This document shows, in pieces, positions 11,519 to 24,960 of a DNA stretch of 64,000 nt. How positions within the stretch are numbered: position 1 is the stretch's first letter; each line of letters starts with the position of its first letter. A program made the position numbers and the translations under genes. This stretch comes from Lonicera japonica (taxonomy: Eukaryota; Streptophyta; Magnoliopsida; Dipsacales; Caprifoliaceae). The notes below the pieces were generated by a model, which saw nothing but the letters and a program-made list of their open reading frames with translations, was not told the DNA's origin and ran no database searches. The DNA lies in the NCBI GenBank assembly GCA_021464415.1, contig CM038469.1, forward strand, positions 908,501-972,500, given 5' to 3'.

Positions 11519-12910
11519 TAAGGGTCTCTTTACTTAAACCCACTACGTTTGTCAAATTAGTATATAACCCAAAATTTTGTTTTTAGCCCAGAGACAGATA
11601 ATACATTTATTCTAATTTAATCTTATAATTATATGGCTAAATGACTTAATTGATTTTAGTAGTTTATTGGATTTTTTCCATATTTAATTATAGATATTTA
11701 TCAACTTTAAATAAAGAAGAGATAGTAATGAATCATTCTTAAGTTAATAAATATATTCAAAACAAGATAAATACAACAATGGAAAGCTATTAAGAGGTTG
11801 GATTGATACACAAAGGTTGGATTGGTTATGGTTCAATACGGATAATGTGATGAAGCCATTGCAGGTAAAGAGTTTAATGAATCTTATTTTAGACAAAGAA
11901 GATTTCATTATGAAGAGTAACATAGTAGTCAAAAACAACATGTTTACAATATCAATTAGCAGCTTCAAAGTATAATGAGAAAACATAAGATTTTAAATTG
12001 CAAATCAGTATATGTTATGTCTTTGTACATGGCGAAATATGGGAAATACAAATATTTTATTGTTGATTTATGTGTTGTTGCGATCATCTAATATTCTAAA
12101 ATATGATCCAAATGACCATTGGTAATCTTTTATATAGTGCACAAATAATGATTGTTAGAATATTCATTATAAGGTTAGTAAATTCTTAATTTCCACTATT
12201 TTGAACCCATCTCTCTAAATATTTTTATATTTAATATTTTTATCTTCTTACTTTTAATATGATTGTATTTTTAGTTTTATTTGTATAATATGTTTTTCAA
12301 TATGCTTGTGCTTTTAGTTTTACTTGCGTAATGTGTATTTTAATATGATTGTGTTTTTATTTTTACTCATGTAATGTCTTTTCTTAATATGATTGTATTT
12401 TTAGTTTTATTTATGTGTAATATATACTACTAATATATCTTATAGATGTCTCAAGCTTTAATGTTTGATATTTTTAATTTGTCTGTGTTTTTATTTTTAC
12501 TTGTATAATTTTTTTAATATGACTATATATTTAGTTTTACTTGTATAATCTTTTTTTTTAATATGACTATACTTTTGTTTTATTTATGTGTAGTATATAT
12601 GTCTAATATGTTTTCTAAATGCCCCAAGTCTAATGTTTGATATTTTTTATTTACTACAAGTTGATTTCTTAATTATTATATTATATTATATCTTTATCCT
12701 AAGGCAATTAATAATTATCAAAACTTATCACTTATAATTTAAATTTATGAAATTGAAAATTTGAAAATTGAATCTAAAACTATAAAACTCCCTAAAAGGT
12801 ATCCCTATATTCTAGCAATAATTTAATTTGAGGTGAATGATAATTTTAAATTCAAAAAGTCAAGACAAGATAAGATGGAAAAACATAAAAGAAAAATAAT
12901 ACAATAAAAA

Positions 12911-12942
<32 letters not shown>

Positions 12943-13043
12943 TAGTAATTATCCACTCTTTTGGGCCAATTACTAATTTCTTAAAAGGAGTGGGTTAAAA
13001 GTAAAACAATTTAAATTCTCAGGGCTAAAAACAAAAAGCCCCT
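11492..13043. mobile_element. Nested non-autonomous MULE-like element, 9-bp TSD
   Basis: Flanked by identical 9-mers AATTATAAT at 11483-11491 and 13044-13052 (low complexity, so weaker evidence). The ends share inverted pieces: 'tttttagccc' near 11580 and its complement near 13030, and 'acccact' motifs in mirror position. The interior is non-coding, with an imperfect minisatellite (12240-12640) and a TA tract near 12914-12941. Confidence 0.5.
12240..12640 (+). repeat. Imperfect minisatellite, roughly 50-60 bp unit
   Basis: About seven degenerate units built on 'taatatgattgtatttttag' followed by 'ttttayttgtgtaat'. Spacing varies from about 50 to 70 bp, and a longer unit with 'gatgtctcaagctttaatg' occurs twice (near 12446 and 12618 as 'aaatgccccaagtctaatg'). 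Confidence 0.6.
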
Positions 13044-13397
13044 AATTATAATCCATATCATTAGTGTAGGCCTAATTGAATTTATATTTAAGATATTTGT
13101 ACTTTATAAGATTGTATTGTTATATATTTATTAAATTATGATGTAATATTATATTATCAAGTGCAATAGATGATGGTATTTCGATGCAGGCTATGTAATT
13201 TGTATTAAATAATGTTATTATGCTTATCTAATTGATTCGTCTTATTAATCCCATACTTTAGAATTTTTTCATATTTTTTTGGTGAAGTTTTGGGCGTTTT
13301 AAATAATAAATCGGTCCGTATCGCCGAAACCGATACCGATATCCGATTTGAAAATTGAGTAGCCAAGTCAACCTCCGAAATTGCGACTTGAAACCAT

Positions 13398-14290
13398 GGT
13401 TTGGATCCAGAAGTTATGGTAGATAAACTCAATGTTGATCTTGCCTTTAAACCTGTGTGGCAGAAGAAAATAAGCTTTGCGGTAGAAAGGAATTTGGCTG
13501 CTAAAAAGAAGAGGTACAAAAGCTCCTCTAGGCTGGGTTTATTCGGGAAGTCCACTATCCGAAATGGTTATCCAATGTGGTGCTGGTGAAGAAACATTGC
13601 GAGAAGTGAAAAATGTGTGTGGACTTTAAGGACCTGTCCCAAAGATAGTTTTTCACTCCCTAAAATTGATCAGTTCGTGGACGCCACCACTGGTCATGAA
13701 ATACTGAGCTTTATTGATGCCAATTCTGGCTATAACTAGGTCAGAATGGCTCATAAAGATGAAGAGAATACTTCTTTCATCACCAATGAATGAACTTACT
13801 GCTACAAAGCCATGCCATTTGGTCTAATGAATGTTGGAGCTACTTACCAGAGAGTCATAAGCACTTTGTTCAAAGATCAGATAGGCAGTAATATAGAAGT
13901 CTATGTCGAAGACATGTTGGTCAAGAGCCTCAAAGTCTCCAGCCATGTTGCAGGCCTCAAAGAAACCTTCGCCACACTCAGACAAAATGGTATATCCCTC
14001 AACCCAGCGAGTTCGCTTTTGGGGTGAAGGGAGGGAAGTTCCTGGGCTTCATGGCAACGCAAAGGGGAATATAAGCTAACCCCGAGCAAATTCAAGCCTT
14101 GATCGATATAAGGTCTCCCACCAAGCCAAAGAAGGTCCAGAGCCTGGCTGGTAAGGTGGCAGCCTTGAACAGATTTATTTCCAAGGCCACTGACAAGTGC
14201 CATCTGTTCTTTAAAACCCTCAAGAAGATTTTTAAGTGGATGAAAGAGTGCGAGATTGCCTTTCAATAGCTTAAGCAATATTTGGGAACT
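13398..14290 (+). pseudogene. Decayed reverse transcriptase of Tat pol
   Basis: Order of recognisable blocks: 'DPEVMVDKLNVD', 'CPKDSFSLPKIDQFVDATTG', 'SFIDANSGYN', 'YKAMPFGLMNVGATYQRVIS', 'NIEVYVEDMLVKS', all characteristic of Tat-lineage RT. The first catalytic aspartate (F-I-D) remains. The Y-V-D-D box reads Y-V-E-D (about 13900-13911), a change at a catalytic aspartate. Stops occur within (for example after SGYN and after the LLG near 14025) and the frame shifts at about 14030. RT would copy the element RNA to DNA. This copy cannot. Confidence 0.85.
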
Positions 14291-14389
14291 CTTCCTCTGC
14301 TCAGCTCACCAAAAAAAAGGAAATGTCTTCTGATTTTATCTAGTAGTTTCCCGAACCGCCATCAGCTCAACCCTTATGAGAAGTGAAGA

Positions 14390-15290
14390 GGGGGCACAAT
14401 TGCTAGTCTATTATGCCAATAGGGCTTTATACGCCGCCAAGCTCAACTACCCCAAGTTGAAGAAATTGGCCTAAGCCCTTTTCATCACCTCTAGTAAGCC
14501 GAGGCCTTACTTCTAGGCCCATGCTATAGATGTACTTACGGACCAACCATTGCGGAGAATCCATGACAAACTAGAGCAGTCAAGAAGGTTAGCTATCCAG
14601 GCCGTGGAGCTCCAACAGTTTATTATCACCTATAAACCAAGGGTATCCATCTAGGGATAAACCATGGAAGACTTCATAACAGAGTTCACTTATGCCGAAG
14701 AGCAGCCCCCTGAATCGCTAGAGTTATTGCCACCTGTAGGTCTGAACACCTTGAGCTCCATTACTTCGACGAACTTGTTGCCAGAAATCCCAATATAGAT
14801 ACTTCACACAAATGAAATTTTTTACTTACAAGGTTCTGGTGCTGGCTTGGTGCTTGTCACTCTGGAAGTCATCACATTGGAAATAGCTCTAAGGTTCCTC
14901 TTAATGGCGTCAAACAACAAAGCCAAATATTATGTTATCATATCAGGTCTAAGGATAACTGGAGACCTAGGGCCAAAGAAAATAGTAGTCTACAATGACT
15001 TTGCAGTTGTGGTTGGCCAAATACTAAGCCACAATATGGATAAAGAGGATTACATGGCCGCTGACCTTACCAAAGCTTAAGCTGCAGCTCGGAGGTTTAA
15101 AAATATAGTATTTATCAAGGTTCGCCAAGCTTAGAATAACAAAGCAAACCTTCTTGCCAAGTTAGCCTCGTCAACAGAAATGCCTAGCGGAGTTCAAATT
15201 GAATACTTGGAAAAGAAAGCCATTGAAGGATCCAAGAGGTGGATGTGGTTCCAGTATAAGTTTGCAAATGCTGGATTGACCTAATTTTAG
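14390..15290 (+). pseudogene. Decayed RNase H region of Tat pol
   Basis: Readable blocks: 'YYANRALYAAKLNYPKLKKL', 'HAIDVLTDQPLRRIHDKLEQ', 'QFIITYKPRVSI', then a second RNase H-like unit with 'SNNKAKYYVIISGLRI' and 'VYNDFAVVVGQI' (14847-15080 open), followed by 'NKANLLAKLAS'. Two consecutive RNase H-like blocks are a known property of Tat elements. Stops near 14474, 14514 and 14655 disable it. Confidence 0.75.
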
Positions 15291-15409
15291 ACTATGTCAT
15301 GAGTGGAGCTCTTCCCAATGATAAGAAGATGACTAAAAGATTAAAATACATCTCTAATAGATATGTAGTTATATAAGCAATTTTGTACAGGAGAGAGCAC
15401 GTCATTCTT

Positions 15410-16327
15410 TTCTTACTCTACTTGTATCAACATCAAGCACACACAGCTCTACTAGAGATCCATAAGAGGCTCCGCTAAGGCCAACCGACAGCTAAGTCTT
15501 TGGCTATCAAAGTAGGATGGCAGGGTTAATTCTGGCCTACCATCATGCAAAACGTTAATGTTGGTAAAAATGTTTGATAAGTGCCAGAGGTTTGCCAACA
15601 TCCAACATATTCCAACAGAGCTAATGAATCATATCAGTAATCCATGGCTTTTCTCTGAGTGGGGCATGAACATAGTAGAACATTTTCCTTTGGGAAAAGA
15701 ACAAACAAAATTCGCAGAGGCAGCAATAGACTACTTCACGAAATGGGCTAAAGCAAAGGCATTAACCACCATCACCACCATGGAAATTCAAAACTTTGTG
15801 TGGAAGAATATTATCTACCATTTCGGCTTACCAAAAGTGCCGATTACAGATAATGGGAAGTAGTTCGATTGCGACATCTTTAGAGACTTTTCTAAAGGTC
15901 ATGGAATAGAGAATCACTACAACTTGCTTGTCCACAAGAGGTCACCAATAGAACCTTTTTAAGCATATTGAAGTAGGGACTTGATGATGCCAAGGGAAAC
16001 ATGTTTGAAGTGCTCCCATTAGTCCTCTAGGCCTATAAAACTACCATCTGCGGTCCAATAGGTGAAACTCCCTTCTCTTTAACCTATGGAATTGAAGCAG
16101 TGATTCCAATAAAGATGGGAGTACCAACAAAAATAATCAACCATCATGATCCAGCTCGAAATAGTGAAGGCCTACTAACCAACGTAGGTCCCCTCAAAGA
16201 AAAAAGAGAACAAGTTCAAATTGAGAAAGAAGCCTATAAAAGAAACATGGTTAAAAATTATAGCAAAAGGGTCAACCATAAAAGTTTGAATGTAGGCGAC
16301 TTAGTACTTCGAAAAGTCATCCTAACT
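15410..16327 (+). pseudogene. Decayed integrase of Tat pol, cut at its end
   Basis: Blocks include 'MFDKCQRFANIQHIPTEL', 'FSEWGMNIVEHFPLGKEQTK', 'AAIDYFTKWAKAKALTTITT' and 'GLPKVPITDNGK' (15558-15860 open, then TAG), followed by 'YKTTICGPIGETPFSLTYG' and 'LNVGDLVLRKVI'. The H-H-C-C zinc part upstream is scrambled. The C-terminal part stops at 16327, where an LTR of family B begins. The integrase would insert element DNA into the genome. This copy is dead. Confidence 0.8.
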
Positions 16328-18230
<1,903 letters not shown>

Positions 18231-19750
18231 ATAACGCCCCGTCTATCTCTATTTCTCGGAATCGCGATACAAGTTGTGCATAAGGCGGAAGTGTACTTCA
18301 GATAGCCATATTTTGCTCCAAAAGGATCGGAATGGCTCAAAGACTTTTAATGAGTTACATTAATATATTTAAACATGTTAGAATAGCTGTAATTCATTTC
18401 GAGTGGTTCGAGTCAAAATCGAGATGTAGATTGTAAGTTTTCAATTTACTCGACTTCATAAAATTTGGATAACTTGGAGTAAGCGTAACTTCTTCATTCC
18501 TTACCAGATTGAGTTTTCGTTGGCCAAAAGCTCTAGATTTTTAGGCAATTTACAACTTTTGTGTTTCGGCTGAAGGTAAATTCAGACTCTTACTAGGTCG
18601 AAACTGAGCGCGACATAGACAAATCACTATCAGTTGCTCATTCGGTAACATTAATGCGCTGACTTCATCAAATTTTTTGGAATTATCTGTTCAAAATTTG
18701 GGGACAATTCTTTCTAGGAAGTTGTAGAGATCCGAATAAGCTTTTCGTGGACATAAAGATCAGCTCAATTAGACTTTCGAGCGAGAAGTTATGGCCGTTC
18801 AAAGATCAATGCTGCAAGTCCCAAAAATGGTGGGCATGAACAGTACTCACGAATTGGAATAACATATATATATACATACGTTCTCCATTTTTCTTCCTCA
18901 TTCCACCACCAAACTCACGAGAGCTTCTAGAGAGATATAGAGGAGAAATTCTTGAGTTCTCTTTTGGATTTCTCATCCCCCATCCAAAGATTAAGCTCAA
19001 AAGTCATCCAAACCATCTTCTAAACAACTATTCATCTTCTTTATCCTTCCTCCTCATCCATGGCAGCTTGAGCTCGGGATTGGGGTTCAGAATTTCAGAA
19101 CACTCATCATCAATTCGAGGATGAAGCTTCAATTAGGTGGGAACACTAGTACCTAACTTGCTTATAAACTTTTATGTGTTGCATTAGTGTGTTCTACTAT
19201 AAATTGGGTTTTCTTGTTATAAACCCTAGGTTGTGTGATGCTTGTGGGTTAGGCTCGATATAGCTTCTATTAATAATTGATATGGGAAGTTTATGACTTC
19301 AATTGCATTATTTAATAATAAGATCCATGTTTTAGCTTATGCACCCAAGGATTCATGATGAACGCACTTTGTAGTTACATGATTGACCTATAATTGGGGA
19401 TTTTGGGGTTTTTGTGTAGAGGATGTTTGATTATCGGTGATGAACGGTAGTCATCTACAAATATGTTGTTAGTTGTGAGTTTTGAGCGTTATCCATGGGA
19501 TTTATACTAAAAACCCACCAAGATGGCGTAGTGTGCAATAATAATTGGGTTTAGTGCCTCATGTAGATTGCAATTAGGACTTGTTATAAGAAAATAATCT
19601 TGATAAGTCTTACAAATATTATAAAGTTAATTTGGGTGAAGTTTAGGTTGTCGCGACCACAACCATAAGAGCTAAGTATGCCGTAAGCATACCGGTTAGG
19701 CAAGTAACATAGAAATTAAGGCTTGGTTGATAGAATAACTCGAGAACTTC
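18231..19750 (+). repeat. LTR family B-like copy in opposite orientation, incomplete
   Basis: Begins TATAACGCCCCGTC. About 18640-18800 matches the reverse complement of 56690-56830 closely ('taggaagttg', 'gtggacataaagatcag', 'gagaagttatgg'). A TATA-like 'acatatatatatacat' at about 18865 precedes a pyrimidine-rich leader ('ttcttcctcattccaccacc'), matching the promoter-leader layout of the 54890 copy read on its own sense strand. No clear right end, so the limit at about 19750 is a guess. Confidence 0.5.
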
Positions 19751-19959
19751 AATAATACTCTTACGACCTTAATTTTATATGTGTGATATATCTTAAGGGA
19801 TATATAAAGCCAATAATGAACCCTTTGGCCATAAAACAAGAATAGCTACATGACGATAAGGTCATGGACGAGAGGTGAGATAATGACGCCATAACAATAC
19901 TAAATGGATAGTGTACAATTGTAAAATTGCATACAAACACATTTGTTTCCATATGTGTG

Positions 19960-20226
19960 GGCTAGATAGATAAATGCATTTCTTCACTTGTTTTGATCCT
20001 CATTGATTTGTAATGGTGAATGAGCTTTGATCAAGTTGATGTGTGGTGTGAGATAAATGAGATTTGTAAGCTTTATGGAAGAGTGATCTTAGTTTCGGCT
20101 TGTCGATTTTTGTCCACGTGTTAAAACAATGTGTGTGGCTATTACTTAAAACAACAACTTAGTTAAATACATAAGATTAATGTTATTGTTATTATCAAAA
20201 CAAGATTAGTGACTATAAGGCCAACA
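19960..20226 (-). repeat. Fragment of LTR family A, minus strand
   Basis: The reverse complement starts TGTTGGCCTTATAGTC and continues 'tcttgttttgataataac', matching the starts of the family A LTRs at 1460 (minus) and 4181 (plus). Only about 270 bp is recognisable. Confidence 0.55.
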
Positions 20227-21187
20227 CTTTTCGATATGGAGGTATGCACTATAACACACACGAAGAATAAATTACATCATCTACAAACCAATGATAGAGA
20301 CCGTGGGATTTTTATGTGAAAAAATCTCTCACCCACTTAGTATTTAAAATATTATTTTCTGATGGTTAAGAAAATTTTATATTAAATTCTAGTCAACTAA
20401 AATACAAGGGTATGAAATATAAAAGACATGTGCAATAAAATTATTTTGCTGCTTTTTTTTTTAAAAAAACTTATATTTTTCAATTACGCAAAATTTATAT
20501 TTATATCCCCTTTTTAAATTTGACAAGAACTAAACATAAAATAAAAGGTGATCTATGTATGATCATGTATTCATGTTGTCCAAAATTATAAGAAAACCTA
20601 ATAATAAAACACATATGACCAACACACAATCACACAAAGCATTAAACCATTCAATAATAAGAATAATTAAATTCCTGCTATTATGGTCCAAGCTTCATTA
20701 TCTCTAGTCCGTTTGAAACCTGCCACGACCAATGTCGCCACTTCATTGACTATGTTGAGAATCAACTTTGGTGATAATGCCTTCTCCAATGTTCTTCGTT
20801 AAAGAAACTGCAATCTTATATACAAATGTCCTATGCCCCCGTTTAAGGAGTTCACACATAAAATAATATATTTAAACTGTAAATAAAATTACATAGATCA
20901 TATGCCTCCTTTTATGGAGCTCACAAATCTGATCTAAATTTAATTTACAATCATGAATAAAATCCAAATCATCATGCACATTAAAATTAACCACGGATAA
21001 AAATATAGTGGGATCCAATCACATAAAACATAATTACGTGACCATAATAGCGGGACAAGAACACTGCAAAACAAAGGTTAGCAAGTTTTCTATCCAACAA
21101 CAACATGCATAAATCGATTTAACTAGACAACATGACTAGTTCAATCCGTACGCAATATCAAAGAAAACCAATCCCTTTGATACCTAT
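20227..21187 (-). other. AT-rich region, possible internal part of a minus-strand copia element
   Basis: No convincing frame. The right edge 'ctttgatacctat' (21175-21187) reads ATAGGTATCAAAG on the minus strand, resembling the initiator-Met primer site of copia elements. It is placed where an internal region would follow the LTR at 21188-22050. Confidence 0.3.
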
Positions 21188-22050
21188 TGATGGAGACATA
21201 AATACAAGATCGTTTGATGTTGCGTATAGATTGAACAAAAAACTTTTGCTAAAACCCTATAAGAATAAAGGGATTTCACCTTTGTGGATCATGTAGAGGA
21301 TCCATATGAGGAGACTAGGGTTTGAAAGCATCAGATTGCAATATAGTCAGATTTTTTAATTCTCACTAGGCTACGAAAATCAATCGTTTTCGCTATCAAA
21401 ATGACTTCTGATCATCTTAATTTTTCGTGTGATAATTTTAACTTTGCGTTCCGAACGATATATTCAAAATCATCCCAATACAACGGTGCGATTAAAAGTT
21501 ACAATTAATTTACGACTGCAGTACCGAAAACCTAAAGATCTTCCATTGTATTCCTTTCGCCATCAAATCTTGCACAGAGTGTGAGCTACGGTTTTACCAA
21601 GATCTTCTCATCTCTCAATAGAACAAACCCTAACTCATGAAAATTATTGTTATGATGAGAAGAGACAAGGCCGGCGTATATAAAAGGCTACAATAGGGAC
21701 CTTAAGGAGAAATAAGTGTTTGGGCTTCCAATGGAAAGTTGGAATCCTAATTCCACTATGAATTAATTCCTTCCATAAATTATAATTCACACCACTAAAG
21801 AATTATAATTTCACCCCCGTCCTTATCTCAAAATTATATTTTGAGCTCCTTATTATTAAATAATTATTATTCTCCCCACGTTAAGATTACAGATAATGGT
21901 CATTTAAATTAAATTGCTGACAATTATATTTAAATGATTTCTTAATCCTTGAGCATACCACTTAATTTATTTGACATGTCGGATTAATATAATCCACCTG
22001 CAGAGTTTGACATGATCAAAACTTATAAACTATTTAAGGGGCTATCATCA
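21188..22050 (-). repeat. Possible copia-type LTR, minus strand
   Basis: Bounded by TGATGGAGACATA and 'ggctatcatca', giving inverted TGATG/CATCA ends, with a primer-site-like sequence just outside the left edge. Contains a TATA-like 'gtatataaaagg' near 21675 in plus sense and many AT-rich stretches. The right flank has 'ttaataattaatattcatca' twice (near 22078 and 22123), so the true end is uncertain. Confidence 0.35.
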
Positions 22051-22394
22051 ATCCTTATACCGAGACGTGGATACCATTAATAATTAATATTCATCATACA
22101 TATAATGTCGTCATCTAATTCCGTTAATAATTAATATTCATCAATCCTTACTGACATTTTTTTAATTTCTTTTTTGTGATTTGTTGGATGAACTTGATGA
22201 AAATTACATTCAATTGTAATTTTTTGGAAGCTCGTTAATTTTACCTATAATAAAGATTATTGATCGTAATAAAATGATACAACTTTAGATATATTAAAAT
22301 AAAGAGAAAAATAATATATGAGTTATTAAAAAATAACTTATCTCTTCTTTTGGGTTTTATCCCCTTAGGTAACCGGATTTTTGAATGATTATGC

Positions 22395-22785
22395 GCCTAT
22401 AAATATTAAGCTAGCGTAGGCCAGTGGAATTTTCGCATTTTTTGTTGCAGCAACTTTGTATCCCCGTTTTGGACCCCGAGATGGCCGAATTTGAAAACGT
22501 CTTGAACTGGAAAGTTGTAGCTCTTGAAATTTTCTTCAAAATGGACTCTATAATCACATGATTTGGAGTTTTGAGCACAAAGTTATGTGCCTGATAATAT
22601 TGAGTCACCGTAGGCCCGCGAGATTTGTCTTTTTCATTCCAGAAAGTTTATATTGAAGTTTTGAACACCGAGATGGACGAATTTGAAAAAATCTTGAACT
22701 GAAAAGTTGTATCTCTTGATATTTTCTCCAAGATGGACTCCAGAATTGCATAATTTGGAGTTTTGAGTAAGAAGTTAGGCACTCA
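22395..22785 (+). repeat. Two tandem units of 192 bp
   Basis: 'gagatggmcgaatttgaaaa' occurs at 22478 and 22670, with matching flanks including 'gcgtaggcc'/'cgtaggcccgcg' and 'atttggagttttgag'. A third partial unit begins around 22795 ('cataggcccgcggg'). It lies inside the primer site at 22881-22901, in the leader of the element whose LTR is at 22902-23762. Confidence 0.6.
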
Positions 22786-22880
22786 AGAATATTGAGCTAC
22801 ATAGGCCCGCGGGATTTAGAGTTTTTGTACCGAAAATTCACTTGTAATTTCTAAAGAACAAGAGATTTAGAGAGCTTATC

Positions 22881-22901
22881 GTTCCCACAGACGGCGCCAA
22901 C
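22881..22901 (-). other. tRNA-Asp-type primer binding site
   Basis: On the minus strand this reads TTGGCGCCGTCTGTGGGAA directly after the LTR ending at 22902. It marks the start of the internal region of a minus-strand LTR retrotransposon running left. Confidence 0.7.
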
Positions 22902-23138
22902 TGATGGTGTTAAAATCTAAAAATAGATAATTAACCAATCAAAAAGCAAATATCGATAAATAAAAAATAAATGCGGCGCAATGATGAACACATGACATTT
23001 TTTTTAAGGTAGATTCCCCCGGTAGCCCTTATGCTATTCCGGTAGTACGTCATCTTTTTGTGTGTGCTTACTTTGTATTAGTTCAAAGGCGGTCAATTTG
23101 GATGATAATACAAGCTACCAATCTCTCTCTCTCTCTCT

Positions 23139-23242
23139 ATAATTTCCTTAATTCTATTTATAAGTATAGAATTAGGATTACAAATCTCTCTCTCCATAAT
23201 TTCCTTAATTCTATTTATAAGTATAGAATTAGGATTACAAAT
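23139..23242 (+). repeat. Perfect 47-bp tandem duplication with hairpin, next to a CT tract
   Basis: Units at 23139-23185 and 23196-23242 (period 57) are identical. Each contains the inverted repeat TAATTCTAT/ATAGAATTA with an 8-base loop. A (CT)n run precedes each unit. A perfect duplicate inside an older LTR implies recent slippage or unequal exchange. Confidence 0.8.
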
Positions 23243-23562
23243 ATTTCAAGAAGATGAAATAATAAACTGTGTAGGAGAGAGTATATAAGGGTTGTTGGTA
23301 TTTTTTTAGGTTATGAAAAGAGATAGTATAAGACCCTTTTATTTCTTCTTAAATTGGCTTGTATTTATTTTGCCAATGGCTTTTTATCTCTTGGATGAGA
23401 TTGATGGATCTTAGGAGATAAGGAAGATATATTTTTTGGTGTGTTTTTGTTGTGTTTAGATGATCTTGGATGAATGAATGAGGGGAGGTATTTATAGGTA
23501 AAATCTAGAATGGTAAAAAAGTAAATTTGATGAAGATGAGAGGTAAAAAGGTAATTTTACAA

Positions 23563-23705
23563 AGGTGAGTGGATGTAAGTGGGATTTGAGTGAAAGTTAA
23601 TGGAGGTGAGTGGAATTTGGGTGGAAGTTAATGGAAGTGAGTGGATTTTGAGTGGAGGTAAAAGTAAGATTTTACCGGAGGTAAATGTGGGATTTTACCG
23701 GGGGT
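23563..23705 (+). repeat. G-rich minisatellite in LTR D
   Basis: Three to four units of about 31-45 bp starting 'ggtgagtgga', then 'gggtggaagttaatgga' and 'ggtaaa-gt-ggattttaccg'. The array is strongly G-biased on the plus strand. Confidence 0.6.
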
Positions 23706-23762
23706 AAAATTATTGAATTATCTTTGTAGGCCAATGGTAAAAATCAGTATTTAACCCCATCA

Positions 23763-24165
23763 GTTAGTATAAAAACAATTAACCCAAATTGGTAATATTC
23801 AATACACATAAAGTGTACTAGCACAACGAGTTAAAACTATACCGTTTCTTGTAGTCAAGATAAATTACTAAAACTTGTGCTACAATCCTACCGTTGGGTG
23901 TCCAATTCCATCTAAGACTGTGAACCATTAAACTTATATTCCACAAGAACCAATGATATAATCTTCTGTGTGTAAGTCATACTCTACACACCAAATCATC
24001 TACTATATGGAATAAAAGATACACATGCACAATATTTAAATAAATAATATAATGCAACCATTGCCTATAAAGATTATCATTAAAATAGCAAAACCAAGTT
24101 TATAACATATCCAAAGCAATAAGAAAATTATAGCTTTTAATATATCACTCTAACACCTATGAACT
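23763..24165. other. Intergenic stretch, nothing recognised
   Basis: AT-rich sequence between LTR D and the antisense frames. No open frame, terminal repeat or RNA feature could be supported. Confidence 0.4.
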
Positions 24166-24960
24166 GAATCAAGGGCTTTCTACATCTAATCTCTAAAGGA
24201 GTCCGCCTTGGTTCGTAGGCCCATAGTCTTAGCTTTCATCTGCTTTGCCTGAGCTAGCATTCTCTTCTTATCTTCCTCATTTACCGCCAGGTTTGAATTT
24301 GCTTTCTCCAAAGCCTCCTGGACTGTAGAAAGAACTGTGTTGCCTGTACCCTTTATGAAGAAATACATGAGAGGACACACACACACAAAATAGGAGAAGG
24401 GAAGTGACAAGTACCATGCTCATGAAGAAACTGAAATGGTGGGCCATAGAGCTCATCCTTTGCTCCTTGGCTTGGTCAAGGACTGTTTGAGACAGAGGAG
24501 GTAGGGTAAGGCCTTTAACGAAGAATATGGATCCATCTTTGGAGGCAGCCTCTAGAATAAACAACTTTGGCCCACTCAAAAAGGCAGTATGACGCCATGC
24601 ATCCTCAGCAGCGAGCTCGACCACCTCGTCTTCCTCTATGGAAACTCCGGAAGTTCTCCCCTCAATAACGAGACTCCTCACTGGGACATGAAAGACCTCT
24701 TCCCTAGTGACTTCTCTAGTCCTAGATAATCCTATTTCTTCAAGGCTCAATGTGCTTAGCCCCTCCACAGGAGTGGTCATCAGGTCTAGAAAGGAGGTTG
24801 GGTCCTTATTGGCTTTAGTCCGAGGAGCTTGACCCTCAGTGATCTCATCGTCGATTCCCTTGGACTTCTTGGTTAGAAAATCACTTCTGGGAAGAGCACT
24901 CAATTTTCTACTAACCCTCTCCGCATTAATTATGAAGGGTCTCCTTGGAAGGAAAATCAA
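24166..24960 (-). pseudogene. Antisense reading frame of a Tat-type element, 3' part
   Basis: A frame of 227 codons (24960 to 24277) overlaps a shorter one (24410 to 24186). The first reads 'RVSRKLSALPRSDFLTKKSK', then acidic stretches ('EEDEVVELAAEDAWR') and ends in hydrophobic codons. The short one has 'VQEALEKANSNLAVNEEDKK', likely a coiled coil. Between them the sequence at about 24360-24430 looks like a small intron or frameshift ('ccctttatgaag'). No catalytic motif. Such frames recur between pol and the 3' LTR of Tat elements, on the opposite strand. Function unknown; the element sense strand here would be plus. Confidence 0.5.

Larger units (their letters stand above)
10915..13397. mobile_element. 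TIR element inserted in the Tat pol gene
   Basis: Left end region has 'atggttcaaagtatcg' and the inverted right end 'atggtttcaagtcgc'. Direct repeats GGTTTGGA(C/T) flank the insert at 10907-10915 and 13398-13406. They restore the pol frame when one copy is removed. Eight bases are exact (hAT size) and the ninth differs (MULE size), so the superfamily is open. The first few bases at the left end lie outside the TIR match. Inside are a Gly/Tyr-rich coding fragment (11238-11518) and a smaller nested element (11492-13043). Confidence 0.6.
22902..23762 (-). repeat. 5' LTR of a minus-strand element (family D)
   Basis: 861 bp with ends TGATGGTGTTAAA and TTTAACCCCATCA, an inverted pair of about 12 bp with one mismatch. 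The adjacent primer site fixes orientation. Within are a perfect 47-bp duplication (23139-23242) and a G-rich minisatellite (23563-23705). The matching 3' LTR is not in the window, so the element is truncated on the left. Confidence 0.65.

Noticed and set aside
8509..16327. Functional gypsy polyprotein
   Set aside because: Multiple stops, frameshifts, an altered RT box and a 2.5-kb insertion rule it out.
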